DNA from: Bacteroidales bacterium
Lineage (GTDB): Bacteria > Bacteroidota > Bacteroidia > Bacteroidales > Muribaculaceae
DNA: 64,000 nucleotides
Assembly: GCA_015061005.1 (NCBI GenBank)
Contig: SUXJ01000001.1
Coordinates: 1 to 64,000, forward strand
Direction of reading: 5' to 3'
The translations under genes were made by a program, and so were the position numbers. Of the stretch, positions 35,923 through 44,974 are shown piece by piece; position 1 is the stretch's first letter, and the number at the start of each line of letters is the position of its first letter. A model generated the notes under the pieces. The model did not search any database. It was given only the letters and a program-made list of their open reading frames with translations, and was not told the DNA's origin.

Positions 35923-37464
35923 ATGGATATAATCACGATAGTCATTACAGCACTCATAGCACTCAGTGTAGGAGTAGCGATTAGCTTAATAGTTCAACGC
36001 TCCATGGCTCATACTCGCGCCAAAGCAATAGTTGACGAAGCCCGCATACAAGCGGAAAGCATTAAGAAAGACAAGATAAGAGAAGGCGAAAAAGAAGCCG
36101 AGAAATTGACATCTGAAGCAGAAAAAACGGCTAATCAGAAAATGCAAAAAGTTCAGGCAGCCGAATCGCGTGCAAAACAGCGTGAACTCCAACTGAATCA
36201 GCAGCAAAGCGAAAATCAGCGCACCAAAAACGAAAATGAAGCCACTCGAGCACATCTTGATGCCCAATTGGCTATCTGCGAGGAGAAAAAAGCGGAACTC
36301 GACAAATTGCACCGCACAGCCATTGATACATTGGAACACATCAGCGGTTTAAGTTCAGAAGACGCTAAAGAGAAACTCGTTGAGAGCTTGAAAGATGAGG
36401 CGAAAACTGCAGCACAGAGCTACATCAATGAAATCATGGACGAAGCCAAGCTGACTGCCAACAAAGAAGCAAAACGCATTGTTATCCAAACCATACAACG
36501 AGTAGCCACCGAAACTGCCATTGAGAACTCTGTTACAGTATTCCACATTGACAGTGATGAAATCAAAGGTCGCATCATTGGTCGCGAAGGCCGTAATATT
36601 CGCGCCTTAGAGGCACACACAGGCATCGAAATAATTGTGGACGACACTCCGGAGGCCATCGTGCTCAGCGGATTCGACCCTGTGCGCCGTGAAATTGCAC
36701 GTTTGGCATTGCATCAGCTCGTTGCAGATGGTCGCATACACCCTGCTCGCATTGAAGAAGTTGTTGCTAAAGTTCGCAAGCAAGTAGAGGAAGAAATCAT
36801 TGAAACGGGCAAGCGCACCGCCATAGACTTGGGTATCCACGGTTTAAATCCCGAATTGATTCGTTTGGTGGGCAAAATGAAATATCGCTCATCATATGGA
36901 CAAAACTTACTGCAACACGCTCGCGAAACTGCCAACCTATGTGCCGTAATGGCATCGGAACTGGGCTTGAATCCCAAAAAGGCACGCCGCGCCGGCCTGC
37001 TCCACGATATAGGCAAAGTACCCGATGAAGAACCGGAATTACCCCACGCACTCTTGGGCATGAAACTTGCAGAAAAATACAAAGAAAAGCCCGATATTTG
37101 CAATGCCATAGGCGCACACCATGATGAAGTAGAACCGACCACTTTACTCGCACCGATAGTGCAAATTTGCGATGCTATTTCCGGCGCCCGTCCGGGAGCA
37201 CGCAGAGAGATTGTTGAAGCCTATCTGAAGCGTCTGAATGATTTGGAACAATTGGCATTGTCCTATCCCGGAGTTATCAAAACTTACGCCATACAAGCAG
37301 GACGCGAATTACGCGTAATAGTGGGTGCAGACAAAATCGATGATGCTGAAACAGAAAAATTATCGGCAGAAATCGCTAAAAAAATACAAGACGAAATGAC
37401 CTATCCGGGTCAGGTTAAGATTACCGTGATTCGCGAAACACGTGCAGTGGCATTTGCCAAATAA
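35923..37464 (+). CDS. rny: Ribonuclease Y
   Basis: A 513-residue membrane-anchored endoribonuclease that starts mRNA decay. An N-terminal transmembrane helix ([22 protein letters not shown]) is followed by a charged coiled coil (about residues 40-165), a KH domain with [25 protein letters not shown], and an HD domain with LLHDIGKV and [11 protein letters not shown]. Length and order match the family. It lies 2 bp upstream of ricT. A weak TACATTTA box at 35884-35891 might give rny its own start. Confidence 0.97.
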   Translation: MDIITIVITALIALSVGVAISLIVQRSMAHTRAKAIVDEARIQAESIKKDKIREGEKEAEKLTSEAEKTANQKMQKVQAAESRAKQRELQLNQQQSENQRTKNENEATRAHLDAQLAICEEKKAELDKLHRTAIDTLEHISGLSSEDAKEKLVESLKDEAKTAAQSYINEIMDEAKLTANKEAKRIVIQTIQRVATETAIENSVTVFHIDSDEIKGRIIGREGRNIRALEAHTGIEIIVDDTPEAIVLSGFDPVRREIARLALHQLVADGRIHPARIEEVVAKVRKQVEEEIIETGKRTAIDLGIHGLNPELIRLVGKMKYRSSYGQNLLQHARETANLCAVMASELGLNPKKARRAGLLHDIGKVPDEEPELPHALLGMKLAEKYKEKPDICNAIGAHHDEVEPTTLLAPIVQICDAISGARPGARREIVEAYLKRLNDLEQLALSYPGVIKTYAIQAGRELRVIVGADKIDDAETEKLSAEIAKKIQDEMTYPGQVKITVIRETRAVAFAK

Positions 37465-37466
37465 CT

Positions 37467-38636
37467 ATGGACGAACTTGACGACAGTCTGAATATTATCC
37501 CTGACAGCGAGATTCGCCATCATTGCTCAGACGAGAAATGTCCTCGTGGGAAACTTCACGCATTCAACTGGTTGAATGACGTGCCGGGGGCTATGCAGGA
37601 ATGCAATATTGTCGAAGTCCTCTTTAAGAACACCCGTAAAGGCTATTATCTGAACTCACTTGGGCTTGAACTAAACAAGGGCGACATGGTAGCAGTCGAA
37701 TCTATGCCGGGTCACGACATTGGCATGGTCAGCTTGACCGGTCCCTTGGTTTTGATTCAAATGAAGCGGGCCGGAGTGCGCCGCGATGCAGAGATGCGCC
37801 GAGTGTTCCGCCATGCAAAGCCAGCAGACCTTGAGAAATATGAGGAAGCGCGCGCACGCGAAGAAGACACAATGATACGCTCTCGAAAGATAGCCGAAGA
37901 ATTGGGCCTGAACATGAAAATCGGCGATGTTGAATTTCAGGGAGACGGCAATAAAGCTATTTTTTATTATATTGCCGATGAGCGGGTGGACTTTCGACAG
38001 CTAATCAAGGTATTGGCCGATACGTTCAAAATACGTATTGAGATGCGTCAAATCGGAGCACGCCAAGAAGCCGGGCGCATCGGCGGAATCGGGCCATGCG
38101 GACGTCCGCTATGCTGCTCATCGTGGATAAACAACTTTATGAGTGTATCAACCGGCGCAGCGCGTTTTCAAGACCTATCGCTCAATCCGCAAAAACTTGC
38201 CGGACAATGCGCCAAGTTGAAATGCTGCCTTAATTTTGAGGTCGACGCCTACGTTGAAGCCGGTCGCAAACTTCCGGCAAAAGACATCCATTTGGAAACG
38301 GCGGATGCCACATGGTATTTCTTCAAAGCTGATATATTTAAAGGAGACATTACGTATTCGACCGACAGACGCATTCCCGCAAACCTCACTACCATTGACC
38401 GCCACCGCGCATGGGAAATCATCGAGCTGAATAAATCCGGTGAAAAACCGCTTCAACTGAAGCGCGATGAGGAGGTTGAAGCTGAAGCTCGCGAGAATCG
38501 CAAAATAGACCTTTTGGATCAAGACAACATTAATCGCTTCGACAAGAAGAAGAAAAAGAAAAAGAAGAAAAAAAACGGCAACAACAATACCAATAAGGAA
38601 CAATCAGCGAAACCTCAAAGCGATGAAAACGCTTAA
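37467..38636 (+). CDS. ricT: PSP1-domain protein, RicT homolog
   Basis: A 389-residue cytoplasmic protein with the PSP1 domain at about 45-290. Conserved cysteines occur in HHCSDEKCPRGKLH, GPCGRPLCCSSW and AKLKCCLNFEVD, which bind an Fe-S cluster with partners in the Bacillus RicT complex. In Firmicutes this complex adjusts RNase Y cleavage, so the place directly behind rny is telling. The C-terminal tail has an eleven-lysine run followed by an Asn/Lys-rich end, encoded by an AAG/AAA tract prone to slippage. It overlaps gldH by 14 bp. Confidence 0.92.
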   Translation: MDELDDSLNIIPDSEIRHHCSDEKCPRGKLHAFNWLNDVPGAMQECNIVEVLFKNTRKGYYLNSLGLELNKGDMVAVESMPGHDIGMVSLTGPLVLIQMKRAGVRRDAEMRRVFRHAKPADLEKYEEARAREEDTMIRSRKIAEELGLNMKIGDVEFQGDGNKAIFYYIADERVDFRQLIKVLADTFKIRIEMRQIGARQEAGRIGGIGPCGRPLCCSSWINNFMSVSTGAARFQDLSLNPQKLAGQCAKLKCCLNFEVDAYVEAGRKLPAKDIHLETADATWYFFKADIFKGDITYSTDRRIPANLTTIDRHRAWEIIELNKSGEKPLQLKRDEEVEAEARENRKIDLLDQDNINRFDKKKKKKKKKKNGNNNTNKEQSAKPQSDENA

Positions 38637-39102
38637 ACCGCTAATTATATTTGCCGCATTAGCCATAATGATCGGCGCATGCAGCTATAATCCTAACAAT
38701 TATAGCTGTTTTGCTGATATTGCACCTGAAGGTTGGAACGATACGGTTACATTCACTTTTACACCGGAAATCGAGGATTCTATTGCAACAGGGACACTTA
38801 ATCTATTGGTGCGCAACACCAACGATTATCCTTATAGTAATTTGTGGATTGAAATTGAAAGTCGAGAGGAAACCGACAGCGGGTTACGCACCCGACCGGA
38901 TACCGTATGTATTCAGCTTGCCGATATATATGGTAATTGGCATGGTAGCGGCATAGGAACATCATATCAATTGAAGCGTCAAGTATATTCAGCCTACACA
39001 GTTCGAAAAGGCGATTCTATACGAATACGCCACATCATGAGACCGACAACCATTAGCGGATTGGAACAAATTGGAATCATATTTGAAGTTAATGAAAAAT
39101 AA
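38623..39102 (+). CDS. gldH: Gliding-motility-type lipoprotein GldH
   Basis: A 159-residue lipoprotein. The signal peptide ends in the lipobox IGAC with Cys at about residue 20. The mature part is a single beta-rich domain (TVTFTFTPEIEDSIATGTLNLLVRNTNDYPYSNLWIEIES). GldH is required for gliding in Flavobacterium and is widely kept in non-gliding Bacteroidales. Its 5' end overlaps ricT by 14 bp and its 3' end overlaps the M24 start at 39092 by 11 bp, so translation is coupled. Confidence 0.9.
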   Translation: MKTLKPLIIFAALAIMIGACSYNPNNYSCFADIAPEGWNDTVTFTFTPEIEDSIATGTLNLLVRNTNDYPYSNLWIEIESREETDSGLRTRPDTVCIQLADIYGNWHGSGIGTSYQLKRQVYSAYTVRKGDSIRIRHIMRPTTISGLEQIGIIFEVNEK

Positions 39103-40240
39103 AATATGCCTTATATCTGCAGAAGAGCAGCAAGAGCGATTGAGAAGAATCGGTCTTGACGGAGCGGCACTTGTCAGCGAAAACTTTTCAATATTTTATC
39201 TGACAGGTCGCATTTTTGCCGGATATATTCTCCTTATGCCCGGCGAGAATCCGAAATACTACGTCAAGCGCCCGCTAATGGATGAGGGCGATGACATCAC
39301 ACTAATCCGAAAACCGGAGGACATACCTGCATTACCTAAGGGAACAACCCTCGGTTTGGAACTCGGAGCATTGTCATACAACGATGCGCTGCGCCTACAA
39401 AAAGCTCTTGAAGCAGATAGCATTACGGACATCAGCCCTAAATTGATGGGCGCACGCTCGCGAAAAACGCCGTTTGAGATTAATATGATGAAAACAGACG
39501 GAGAGAAGCAGAGTGCAGTGTATCAGCGTATACCGAACATGTATCGCCCGGGAATGACCGACATAGAATTACAAGCCGCCATTGAACATGAATTGCGACT
39601 TGAGGGCTGCTTAGGTGTTTTCAGAGTGAACGGTTCGAGCATGGAAATACACATGGGGAATGTATTAACCGGAGAAAACTCAGACACCCCCAGTCCTTAT
39701 GACTTTGCCATGGGTGGAGAAGGTATGAATCCCGCTCTGCCGGTGGGCGCAAACGGAGAAAAAATAAAGCCGGGCAGAGCTGTGATGGTGGATATGAACG
39801 GTTGCTTCAATGGTTACATGACAGATATGACTCGTATGTACTCGCTCGGAAAGCTGCCGGAAGAAGCGATAAGGGCACATGAGTGTTCTGTAGAGATATG
39901 TCACACATTGGCAAAGATGGGGACACCGGGTACGGAAACGAAATCCCTTTACGAGAAAGCAAAAGAAATAGCCGAGCGCTATGGATTATCGGCGTACTTC
40001 ATGGGACACAACCAACAGGCAGGTTTTGTTGGTCACGGAGTGGGCATACAAGTAAATGAACTGCCGGTACTTGCCCCGCGCAGTAAATCAGTGCTTGCTG
40101 ATGGCAACGTTATTGCCATAGAACCTAAATTTGTAATTCCGGGCTTTGGAGCCATTGGTATAGAGAACACATACGTATGCCGTGAAACAGGACTGGAATG
40201 CATCACTCTTGCACCGGAAGAAATAATACCATTGCAATGA
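39092..40240 (+). CDS. M24 family metallopeptidase (aminopeptidase P-like)
   Basis: About 382 residues from the ATG at 39092; a start at 39071 is possible but lies deeper in gldH. The N-terminal creatinase-like domain precedes the catalytic domain with metal ligands in MVDMNGCFNGYMTDMTR (two Asp), FVGHGVGIQ (His), AIEPKF and GIENTY (two Glu). It is a short aminopeptidase P or proline dipeptidase-type enzyme; exact specificity is not readable. It overlaps cca by ATGA. Confidence 0.9.
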   Translation: MKNKICLISAEEQQERLRRIGLDGAALVSENFSIFYLTGRIFAGYILLMPGENPKYYVKRPLMDEGDDITLIRKPEDIPALPKGTTLGLELGALSYNDALRLQKALEADSITDISPKLMGARSRKTPFEINMMKTDGEKQSAVYQRIPNMYRPGMTDIELQAAIEHELRLEGCLGVFRVNGSSMEIHMGNVLTGENSDTPSPYDFAMGGEGMNPALPVGANGEKIKPGRAVMVDMNGCFNGYMTDMTRMYSLGKLPEEAIRAHECSVEICHTLAKMGTPGTETKSLYEKAKEIAERYGLSAYFMGHNQQAGFVGHGVGIQVNELPVLAPRSKSVLADGNVIAIEPKFVIPGFGAIGIENTYVCRETGLECITLAPEEIIPLQ

Positions 40241-41682
40241 ACATACCTGAAAAGGACATAGAGATACTTCGCTTGGTTGGACAAGAAGCAGATGCACTCG
40301 GACTCGACGCATTTGCAGTTGGAGGCTATGTGCGCGACTGCATTTTGGAGCGTCCGAGCAAAGACATCGACTTCGTCACAGTGGGTTCCGGCATAACGTT
40401 GGCAAAAGCAGTTGCAAAACGTTTGGGCAAAGGAGCGCACTTATCTGTATTCAAAAACTTCGGCACAGCGAGAGTGACTCGCGCCGACATGGAACTGGAA
40501 TTTGTCGGCGCACGCAAAGAAAGCTATTCTCATGACTCACGAAAGCCCATAGTGGAAGACGGAAGTTTGGAGGACGATATTTCTCGCAGAGACTTTACGG
40601 TCAACGCATTGGCTATGCGCGTCAATGCTGAAGGCTTCGGTGGCATAGTGGATATGTATGGCGGATTGGTCGACATGGAACGCAAGGTGCTGAAAACGCC
40701 ATTAGACCCTGACATAACGTTCTCTGACGATCCTTTGAGAATGATGCGAGCGGTTAGATTTGCCACCCAACTACGCTTTGCCATAGGAGCTACAACATAT
40801 GAAGGCATCTGTCGCAATGCCTCCCGATTGGAAATAATATCCTTTGAGCGTATTGCCGATGAGCTAAACAAAATGATGAAGGCAGCAAAGCCATCGATAG
40901 GTTGGCGCATTCTCATGGAAACCGGATTGCTTCATTATATCATGCCGGAATTAGAGGAACTGCAAAAAGTTGACGTGGTTAACGGACGAGCACACAAAGA
41001 CAACTTTGACCACACAATGAAGGTGCTGGACAAAGTTGCGGAGACCTCTGACAATCTATGGTTGCGTTGGGCAGCATTACTACACGACATAGCCAAACCT
41101 CGCACGAAACGTTGGGATCCGAAAATCGGTTGGACTTTTCATAATCACAACTTTATCGGAGCAAAAATGGTGCCCGACATATTCCGCCGCCTGCGCTTGC
41201 CGCTTGGCGAACCGCTCAAGTTTGTGAAAACCCTCGTTGAGCTACACATGCGTCCTATCATTTTGAGTGAAGAAATCGTTACCGACAGCGCGGTTCGTCG
41301 ACTGCTTTTTGATGCCGGAGACTCGATCGATTCACTGATGACATTATGCGAAGCCGATATAACCACAGGGCGTCCGGAAAAGCTACGTAAATGTCTGGAA
41401 AACTTCGCTTTGGTTCGCCGCAAACTCATAGAACTTGAAGAACGAGATCGGATACGCAATTTTCAACCGCCGATTTCGGGCAATGACATTATGCATATTT
41501 TTGGCATTCCGCCTTCAAAGCCGATTAAAGAGCTTAAAGAAGCAATCAAGGATGCTATTCTTGACGGTAAAATCCCGAATGAACGACAAGCCGCATACGA
41601 ATTTATGTTACCACTTGCGGCTGAAATTGGACTAAAACAAGTTAATGACCTTGAAGAATGTATAGAGTCACAAAAAGAATAG
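40237..41682 (+). CDS. cca: CCA tRNA nucleotidyltransferase with HD domain
   Basis: 481 residues from the ATG at 40237, which overlaps the previous stop (ATGA). Class II nucleotidyltransferase motifs are visible: AVGGYVRD, then DIDFVT with the catalytic acidic pair, RRDFTVNALA, and DPLRMMRAVRFA. An HD phosphohydrolase module follows with LLHDIAKP. The enzyme adds or repairs the 3'-CCA of tRNAs, which matters here because the tRNA-Arg gene in this window does not encode CCA. Its 3' end overlaps queD by 25 bp. Confidence 0.96.
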   Translation: MNIPEKDIEILRLVGQEADALGLDAFAVGGYVRDCILERPSKDIDFVTVGSGITLAKAVAKRLGKGAHLSVFKNFGTARVTRADMELEFVGARKESYSHDSRKPIVEDGSLEDDISRRDFTVNALAMRVNAEGFGGIVDMYGGLVDMERKVLKTPLDPDITFSDDPLRMMRAVRFATQLRFAIGATTYEGICRNASRLEIISFERIADELNKMMKAAKPSIGWRILMETGLLHYIMPELEELQKVDVVNGRAHKDNFDHTMKVLDKVAETSDNLWLRWAALLHDIAKPRTKRWDPKIGWTFHNHNFIGAKMVPDIFRRLRLPLGEPLKFVKTLVELHMRPIILSEEIVTDSAVRRLLFDAGDSIDSLMTLCEADITTGRPEKLRKCLENFALVRRKLIELEERDRIRNFQPPISGNDIMHIFGIPPSKPIKELKEAIKDAILDGKIPNERQAAYEFMLPLAAEIGLKQVNDLEECIESQKE

Positions 41683-41990
41683 AAATATCAGCCAGCCACA
41701 GTCTGAAACTTGACTACCACAGTAAATGCACCAACTTACATGGGCACAATTGGATAATCACAGTGACATGCGAGGCGGAAAAACTGAATGCCAATGGTAT
41801 GGTTGAAGATTTCACCGCGATAAAGGAACGAGTCACTTCGCAATTGGACCACTCCAATCTCAATGAAGTCTTACCGTTTAATCCGACGGCCGAGAATATA
41901 GCTCGCTGGATTTGCGAGCAAATACCAACGTGCATCAGAGTAGACGTCCAGGAAAGCGAAGGCAACGTTGCGAGCTACATCAAAGAATGA
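41658..41990 (+). CDS. queD: 6-carboxytetrahydropterin synthase QueD
   Basis: A 110-residue member of the pterin synthase fold. The zinc and active-site set is visible: SASHSL, YHSKCTNLHGHNW (catalytic Cys plus zinc histidines), VEDFTAIK, LDHSNLN, PTAENIARWI, and the closing VQESEGN. It makes the precursor for 7-deazaguanine (queuosine) synthesis. It overlaps cca upstream and queE downstream (ATGA). Confidence 0.94.
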   Translation: MYRVTKRIEISASHSLKLDYHSKCTNLHGHNWIITVTCEAEKLNANGMVEDFTAIKERVTSQLDHSNLNEVLPFNPTAENIARWICEQIPTCIRVDVQESEGNVASYIKE

Positions 41991-42532
41991 AAGTTAACGA
42001 AATATTCTATTCCCTTCAGGGGGAGGGCCGATACACGGGGTGCGCTGCTGTTTTCGTGAGGCTGAGCGGATGTAATCGCAAATGTGTATTTTGTGATACG
42101 GACTTCTCCGCATTTACAGAGATGACGGAGGAAGAAATCGCAAATACAGTTAGCCGCTATCCTGCAAAAATCATAGTAATTACCGGAGGAGAACCTGCCC
42201 TGCAACTCACAGCTTCATTAGTCGATGCCCTCCATCAAGCCGGAAAAGAAGTTCACGTTGAAACAAACGGTTCATTGCCCTTGCCCGAGAATGTGGATTG
42301 GGTAACATGTTCGCCCAAAGAGGCTCCATACAAAATAAAACAGATTGATGAGCTGAAGGTGGTCTATACCGGAATTGACCCGGAAGTCATTGCCGGTCAA
42401 CTTCCACCGGCCAAAAGCTATGCACTTCAACCACTATCATGTTCTAATACTGAAGCGTGCGTTGAATACATCAAAGCACACCCAAAGTGGCGCCTTTCAT
42501 TGCAAACACATAAACTAATCAACATACAATGA
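41987..42532 (+). CDS. queE: 7-carboxy-7-deazaguanine synthase QueE (radical SAM)
   Basis: 181 residues from the ATG at 41987; the longer open frame starting at 41912 lies over queD and is rejected. It starts KVNEIFYSLQGEGRYTG, followed by the radical-SAM cluster CNRKCVFC (Cx3Cx2C) and VITGGEPALQ. This short type has the usual QueE core. It converts carboxytetrahydropterin to CDG with SAM and Mg2+. It forms the queuosine pair with queD and overlaps the following GT4 gene by 4 bp. Confidence 0.95.
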   Translation: MKVNEIFYSLQGEGRYTGCAAVFVRLSGCNRKCVFCDTDFSAFTEMTEEEIANTVSRYPAKIIVITGGEPALQLTASLVDALHQAGKEVHVETNGSLPLPENVDWVTCSPKEAPYKIKQIDELKVVYTGIDPEVIAGQLPPAKSYALQPLSCSNTEACVEYIKAHPKWRLSLQTHKLINIQ

Positions 42533-43647
42533 GAGTCGTATGGTATCATACCGATATGCCGTTCGGCGGAGCTGAAATGGTGACGATCAGTATCATTAAG
42601 GGCTTAATCGATACAAACTCTCTCATTCACCCCATAATCCTCACTTCGAATCTAACTGCCGACCTGCCGGGAATTGAAATTCACACACTCGACAAAAACC
42701 TTACGCCACATAATGCAGAAGGGAGAAATGCTATTATTGCAAAACTCCGAGAGCTAAGGGCAGACGTCTACGTTCAACCTCAAGATTCATCCCCCGGATG
42801 GCTAACGGAACTGCGCAAAGCGATGCCAACGCTGAAGATTATTTATCACATGCATTCCATTCCTTTCTGGCAGGTTACACATAAGACTTCAGGGAAAATT
42901 GTCAAGCAGCTAAGAGAAAAACTCTTTCATTCATATACAAAACGTTACCTCAGACGATTTCAAGCGGACTACGCAGCGTCTGACCAATGGGTTACGCTTT
43001 GCGACAAATATACAGCAAATATGCGTAGCATTTTAGGGCAACGTGTCACAACGATGTATAATCCCATTGAGTTAGATAAATATACTCCGCTCCGCCATGC
43101 CGCCAAGCAAAAAGAAGTTCTATGCATGAGTCGTCTGACACGACGAGATAAACGACTTGACCGCATGCTGAAAATCTGGGAGAAAGTACACATGTATTTC
43201 CCTGATTGGAAACTCAAGATTGTGGGCAGTGGAGAAGATGAACTTCCATTGAAAAGAATGGCAAAACGCCTCAGACTTTCAAACATTGAGTTCTGTGGTT
43301 ATAGCAATACTCCAACGGAACACTACAAAACAGCGTCCATTCTATGCCTAACATCTGACATAGAAGGCTGGGGATTGGTAATCATTGAATCACTTGCATC
43401 GGGAGTGCGCCCATTGGTAATGAATTGCTCAGATGGAATTAGCGAGATAGTGGAAAATACAGGAATTAGAAGTGTCGGAGCCGGTGATATAAACGCATTC
43501 ACCAAAGAATTACGAAATATGATGAATGAAGAATTGCAAGTACCACCTCTCCCTGAATTTCTACAAACACTTGATTATACAAACATTGCAACACAATGGC
43601 AAGAACTCTTTAAAAATCTTGCCAATAGGGAAGTTGCGTGTGATTAA
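42529..43647 (+). CDS. Glycosyltransferase family 4, tandem copy 1
   Basis: A 372-residue GT-B enzyme. The N-terminus MRVVWYHTDMPFGGAEMVT has the GGAE acceptor-side loop. The donor domain has KIVGSGEDELPL and SDIEGWGLVIIESLASG, the EX7E signature. A shared GWLTELRKAMP block shows it is a close paralog of the next gene. It is joined to queE by ATGA, an odd partner for RNA-modification genes. Target glycan unknown; LPS core or another surface glycan is likely. Confidence 0.9.
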   Translation: MRVVWYHTDMPFGGAEMVTISIIKGLIDTNSLIHPIILTSNLTADLPGIEIHTLDKNLTPHNAEGRNAIIAKLRELRADVYVQPQDSSPGWLTELRKAMPTLKIIYHMHSIPFWQVTHKTSGKIVKQLREKLFHSYTKRYLRRFQADYAASDQWVTLCDKYTANMRSILGQRVTTMYNPIELDKYTPLRHAAKQKEVLCMSRLTRRDKRLDRMLKIWEKVHMYFPDWKLKIVGSGEDELPLKRMAKRLRLSNIEFCGYSNTPTEHYKTASILCLTSDIEGWGLVIIESLASGVRPLVMNCSDGISEIVENTGIRSVGAGDINAFTKELRNMMNEELQVPPLPEFLQTLDYTNIATQWQELFKNLANREVACD

Positions 43648-43685
43648 ATCATGATCAAAGCGATTAGCCGAAAGGACAGCTAAAA

Positions 43686-44843
43686 ATGACGTCTATATCT
43701 CCTGACATCCAAATTAATCGATGCCCATTAAAAGTAGTTTGGTATCATAAAGTAATCCCACTGGGTGGAGCAGAAACCGTAACAATAGACTTGGCGACAT
43801 TCCTTTCGTTACGTTTTCCTCACATTGAGCCGATAATATTAACCTCAGAATTGACAGCAACAATTCCGGGAATAACCACGTATGAACTTAGCAAAGAGTT
43901 AACACCGGACACACCGAACGGACGCCGGGCAATCATTGATTTGCTCAAACAGATTAAAGCATCGGTATTCATTCAGGTAGTTGACGCGCCTCAAGGTTGG
44001 CTAACAGAACTGCGCAAAGCCATGCCGGAGTTAAAGATTCTTTTTCACCTCCATAGTATACCTCTCTGGCAAGTGAAAGACAAATGTTCGGGTCATTTAA
44101 GTAGAATTATACGCGAAAAACTTTTTCACACCATTAGCAAGCGTATTATAGAACGCTATCGCGAGGATTACGCTGCTTCCGACTACTGGATTGCCCTATG
44201 TAAGCCTTACACAGATATATTGCGTCAACGACTCGGAAATAGGGTCATAACCATGTATAACCCCATTGACGTTGACCGGTTCTTACCACTCCGAGAATTA
44301 ACAAAACAAAAAGAAGTTCTGTACTTAGGACGCCTTACAAAATCGGACAAACGAGTGGATAGAATTCTTGCGTCATGGAGGAGTCTCCATAAATCACACC
44401 CCGATTGGCGATTAAAAATCGTAGGTAAAGGACCGGATGAAGCCAGACTCCAACACTTAGCAAAAAAATATAAACTCACAAATATTGAATTTTGCGGACA
44501 TAGTCATAAACCCGAAGAACACTACGCCACCGCGGCAATAGTGTGCATGACATCTGAGTTTGAAGGTTGGCCTTTAGTGCTTATTGAAGCTGCGACATCC
44601 GGAGCAAAGGTCCTCGCCATGGAATGCAGTGCGGGAATTGCCGAAATGCGTAAAAAAATTGACATAACCACCGTAAAAGCAGGAGGCCAAAGAGCTTTCA
44701 CCAAGCAGTTGAAACGACTCATTGTTGAAACCGATTCTAACTCAATCACAAAAATAGCCCCACCGTCACCATTCTTACTTCAGCTTGATAAACAGCATAT
44801 TGCATCGCAATGGGCAGTGTTCTTTGAAAATCTTGCCAACTGA
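43686..44843 (+). CDS. Glycosyltransferase family 4, tandem copy 2
   Basis: A 385-residue paralog of the preceding gene, with the same order of motifs: KVVWYHKVIPLGGAETVT, GWLTELRKAMPELKILFHLHSIP, YAASDYWIALC, KIVGKGPDEARL and SEFEGWPLVLIEAATSG. Lower identity at both ends suggests an old duplication followed by divergence in acceptor choice. It lies 38 bp after the first copy and closes the operon that starts at 35091. A short AT-rich hairpin at 44842-44866 follows and overlaps the tRNA promoter. Confidence 0.9.
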   Translation: MTSISPDIQINRCPLKVVWYHKVIPLGGAETVTIDLATFLSLRFPHIEPIILTSELTATIPGITTYELSKELTPDTPNGRRAIIDLLKQIKASVFIQVVDAPQGWLTELRKAMPELKILFHLHSIPLWQVKDKCSGHLSRIIREKLFHTISKRIIERYREDYAASDYWIALCKPYTDILRQRLGNRVITMYNPIDVDRFLPLRELTKQKEVLYLGRLTKSDKRVDRILASWRSLHKSHPDWRLKIVGKGPDEARLQHLAKKYKLTNIEFCGHSHKPEEHYATAAIVCMTSEFEGWPLVLIEAATSGAKVLAMECSAGIAEMRKKIDITTVKAGGQRAFTKQLKRLIVETDSNSITKIAPPSPFLLQLDKQHIASQWAVFFENLAN

Positions 44844-44846
44844 AAA

Positions 44847-44878
44847 TTTGCATGTACGAAATTTTCGGAGTAACTTTG
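44847..44878 (+). promoter_or_regulatory. Promoter of tRNA-Arg
   Basis: TTTG (44847-44850), 20 bp, TAACTTTG (44871-44878): a full match to the Bacteroidetes promoter, with the tRNA starting 13 bp downstream. Confidence 0.85.
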
Positions 44879-44891
44879 CAATAACAAAAAC

Positions 44892-44963
44892 GCCTCCGTA
44901 GTTTAATGGATAAAATAGAAGATTCCGGTTCTTCAGTTTAGGGTTCGATTCCCTACGGGGGTA
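44892..44963 (+). tRNA. tRNA-Arg (anticodon CCG)
   Basis: A complete cloverleaf. The acceptor gcctccg pairs with cgggggt (two G-T pairs) plus discriminator A at 44963. The anticodon stem gaaga/tcttc bears the loop ttCCGgt at 44923-44929. The T arm is taggg-ttcgatt-cccta at 44939-44955. CCA is not encoded. The anticodon CCG reads CGG arginine codons. Confidence 0.95.
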
Positions 44964-44974
44964 CTACTCATAAA

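Noticed and set aside
41912-41986. N-terminal extension of queE
   Set aside because: Lies over queD, is rich in Arg/Gln and has no QueE similarity; the ATG at 41987 gives the standard N-terminus.
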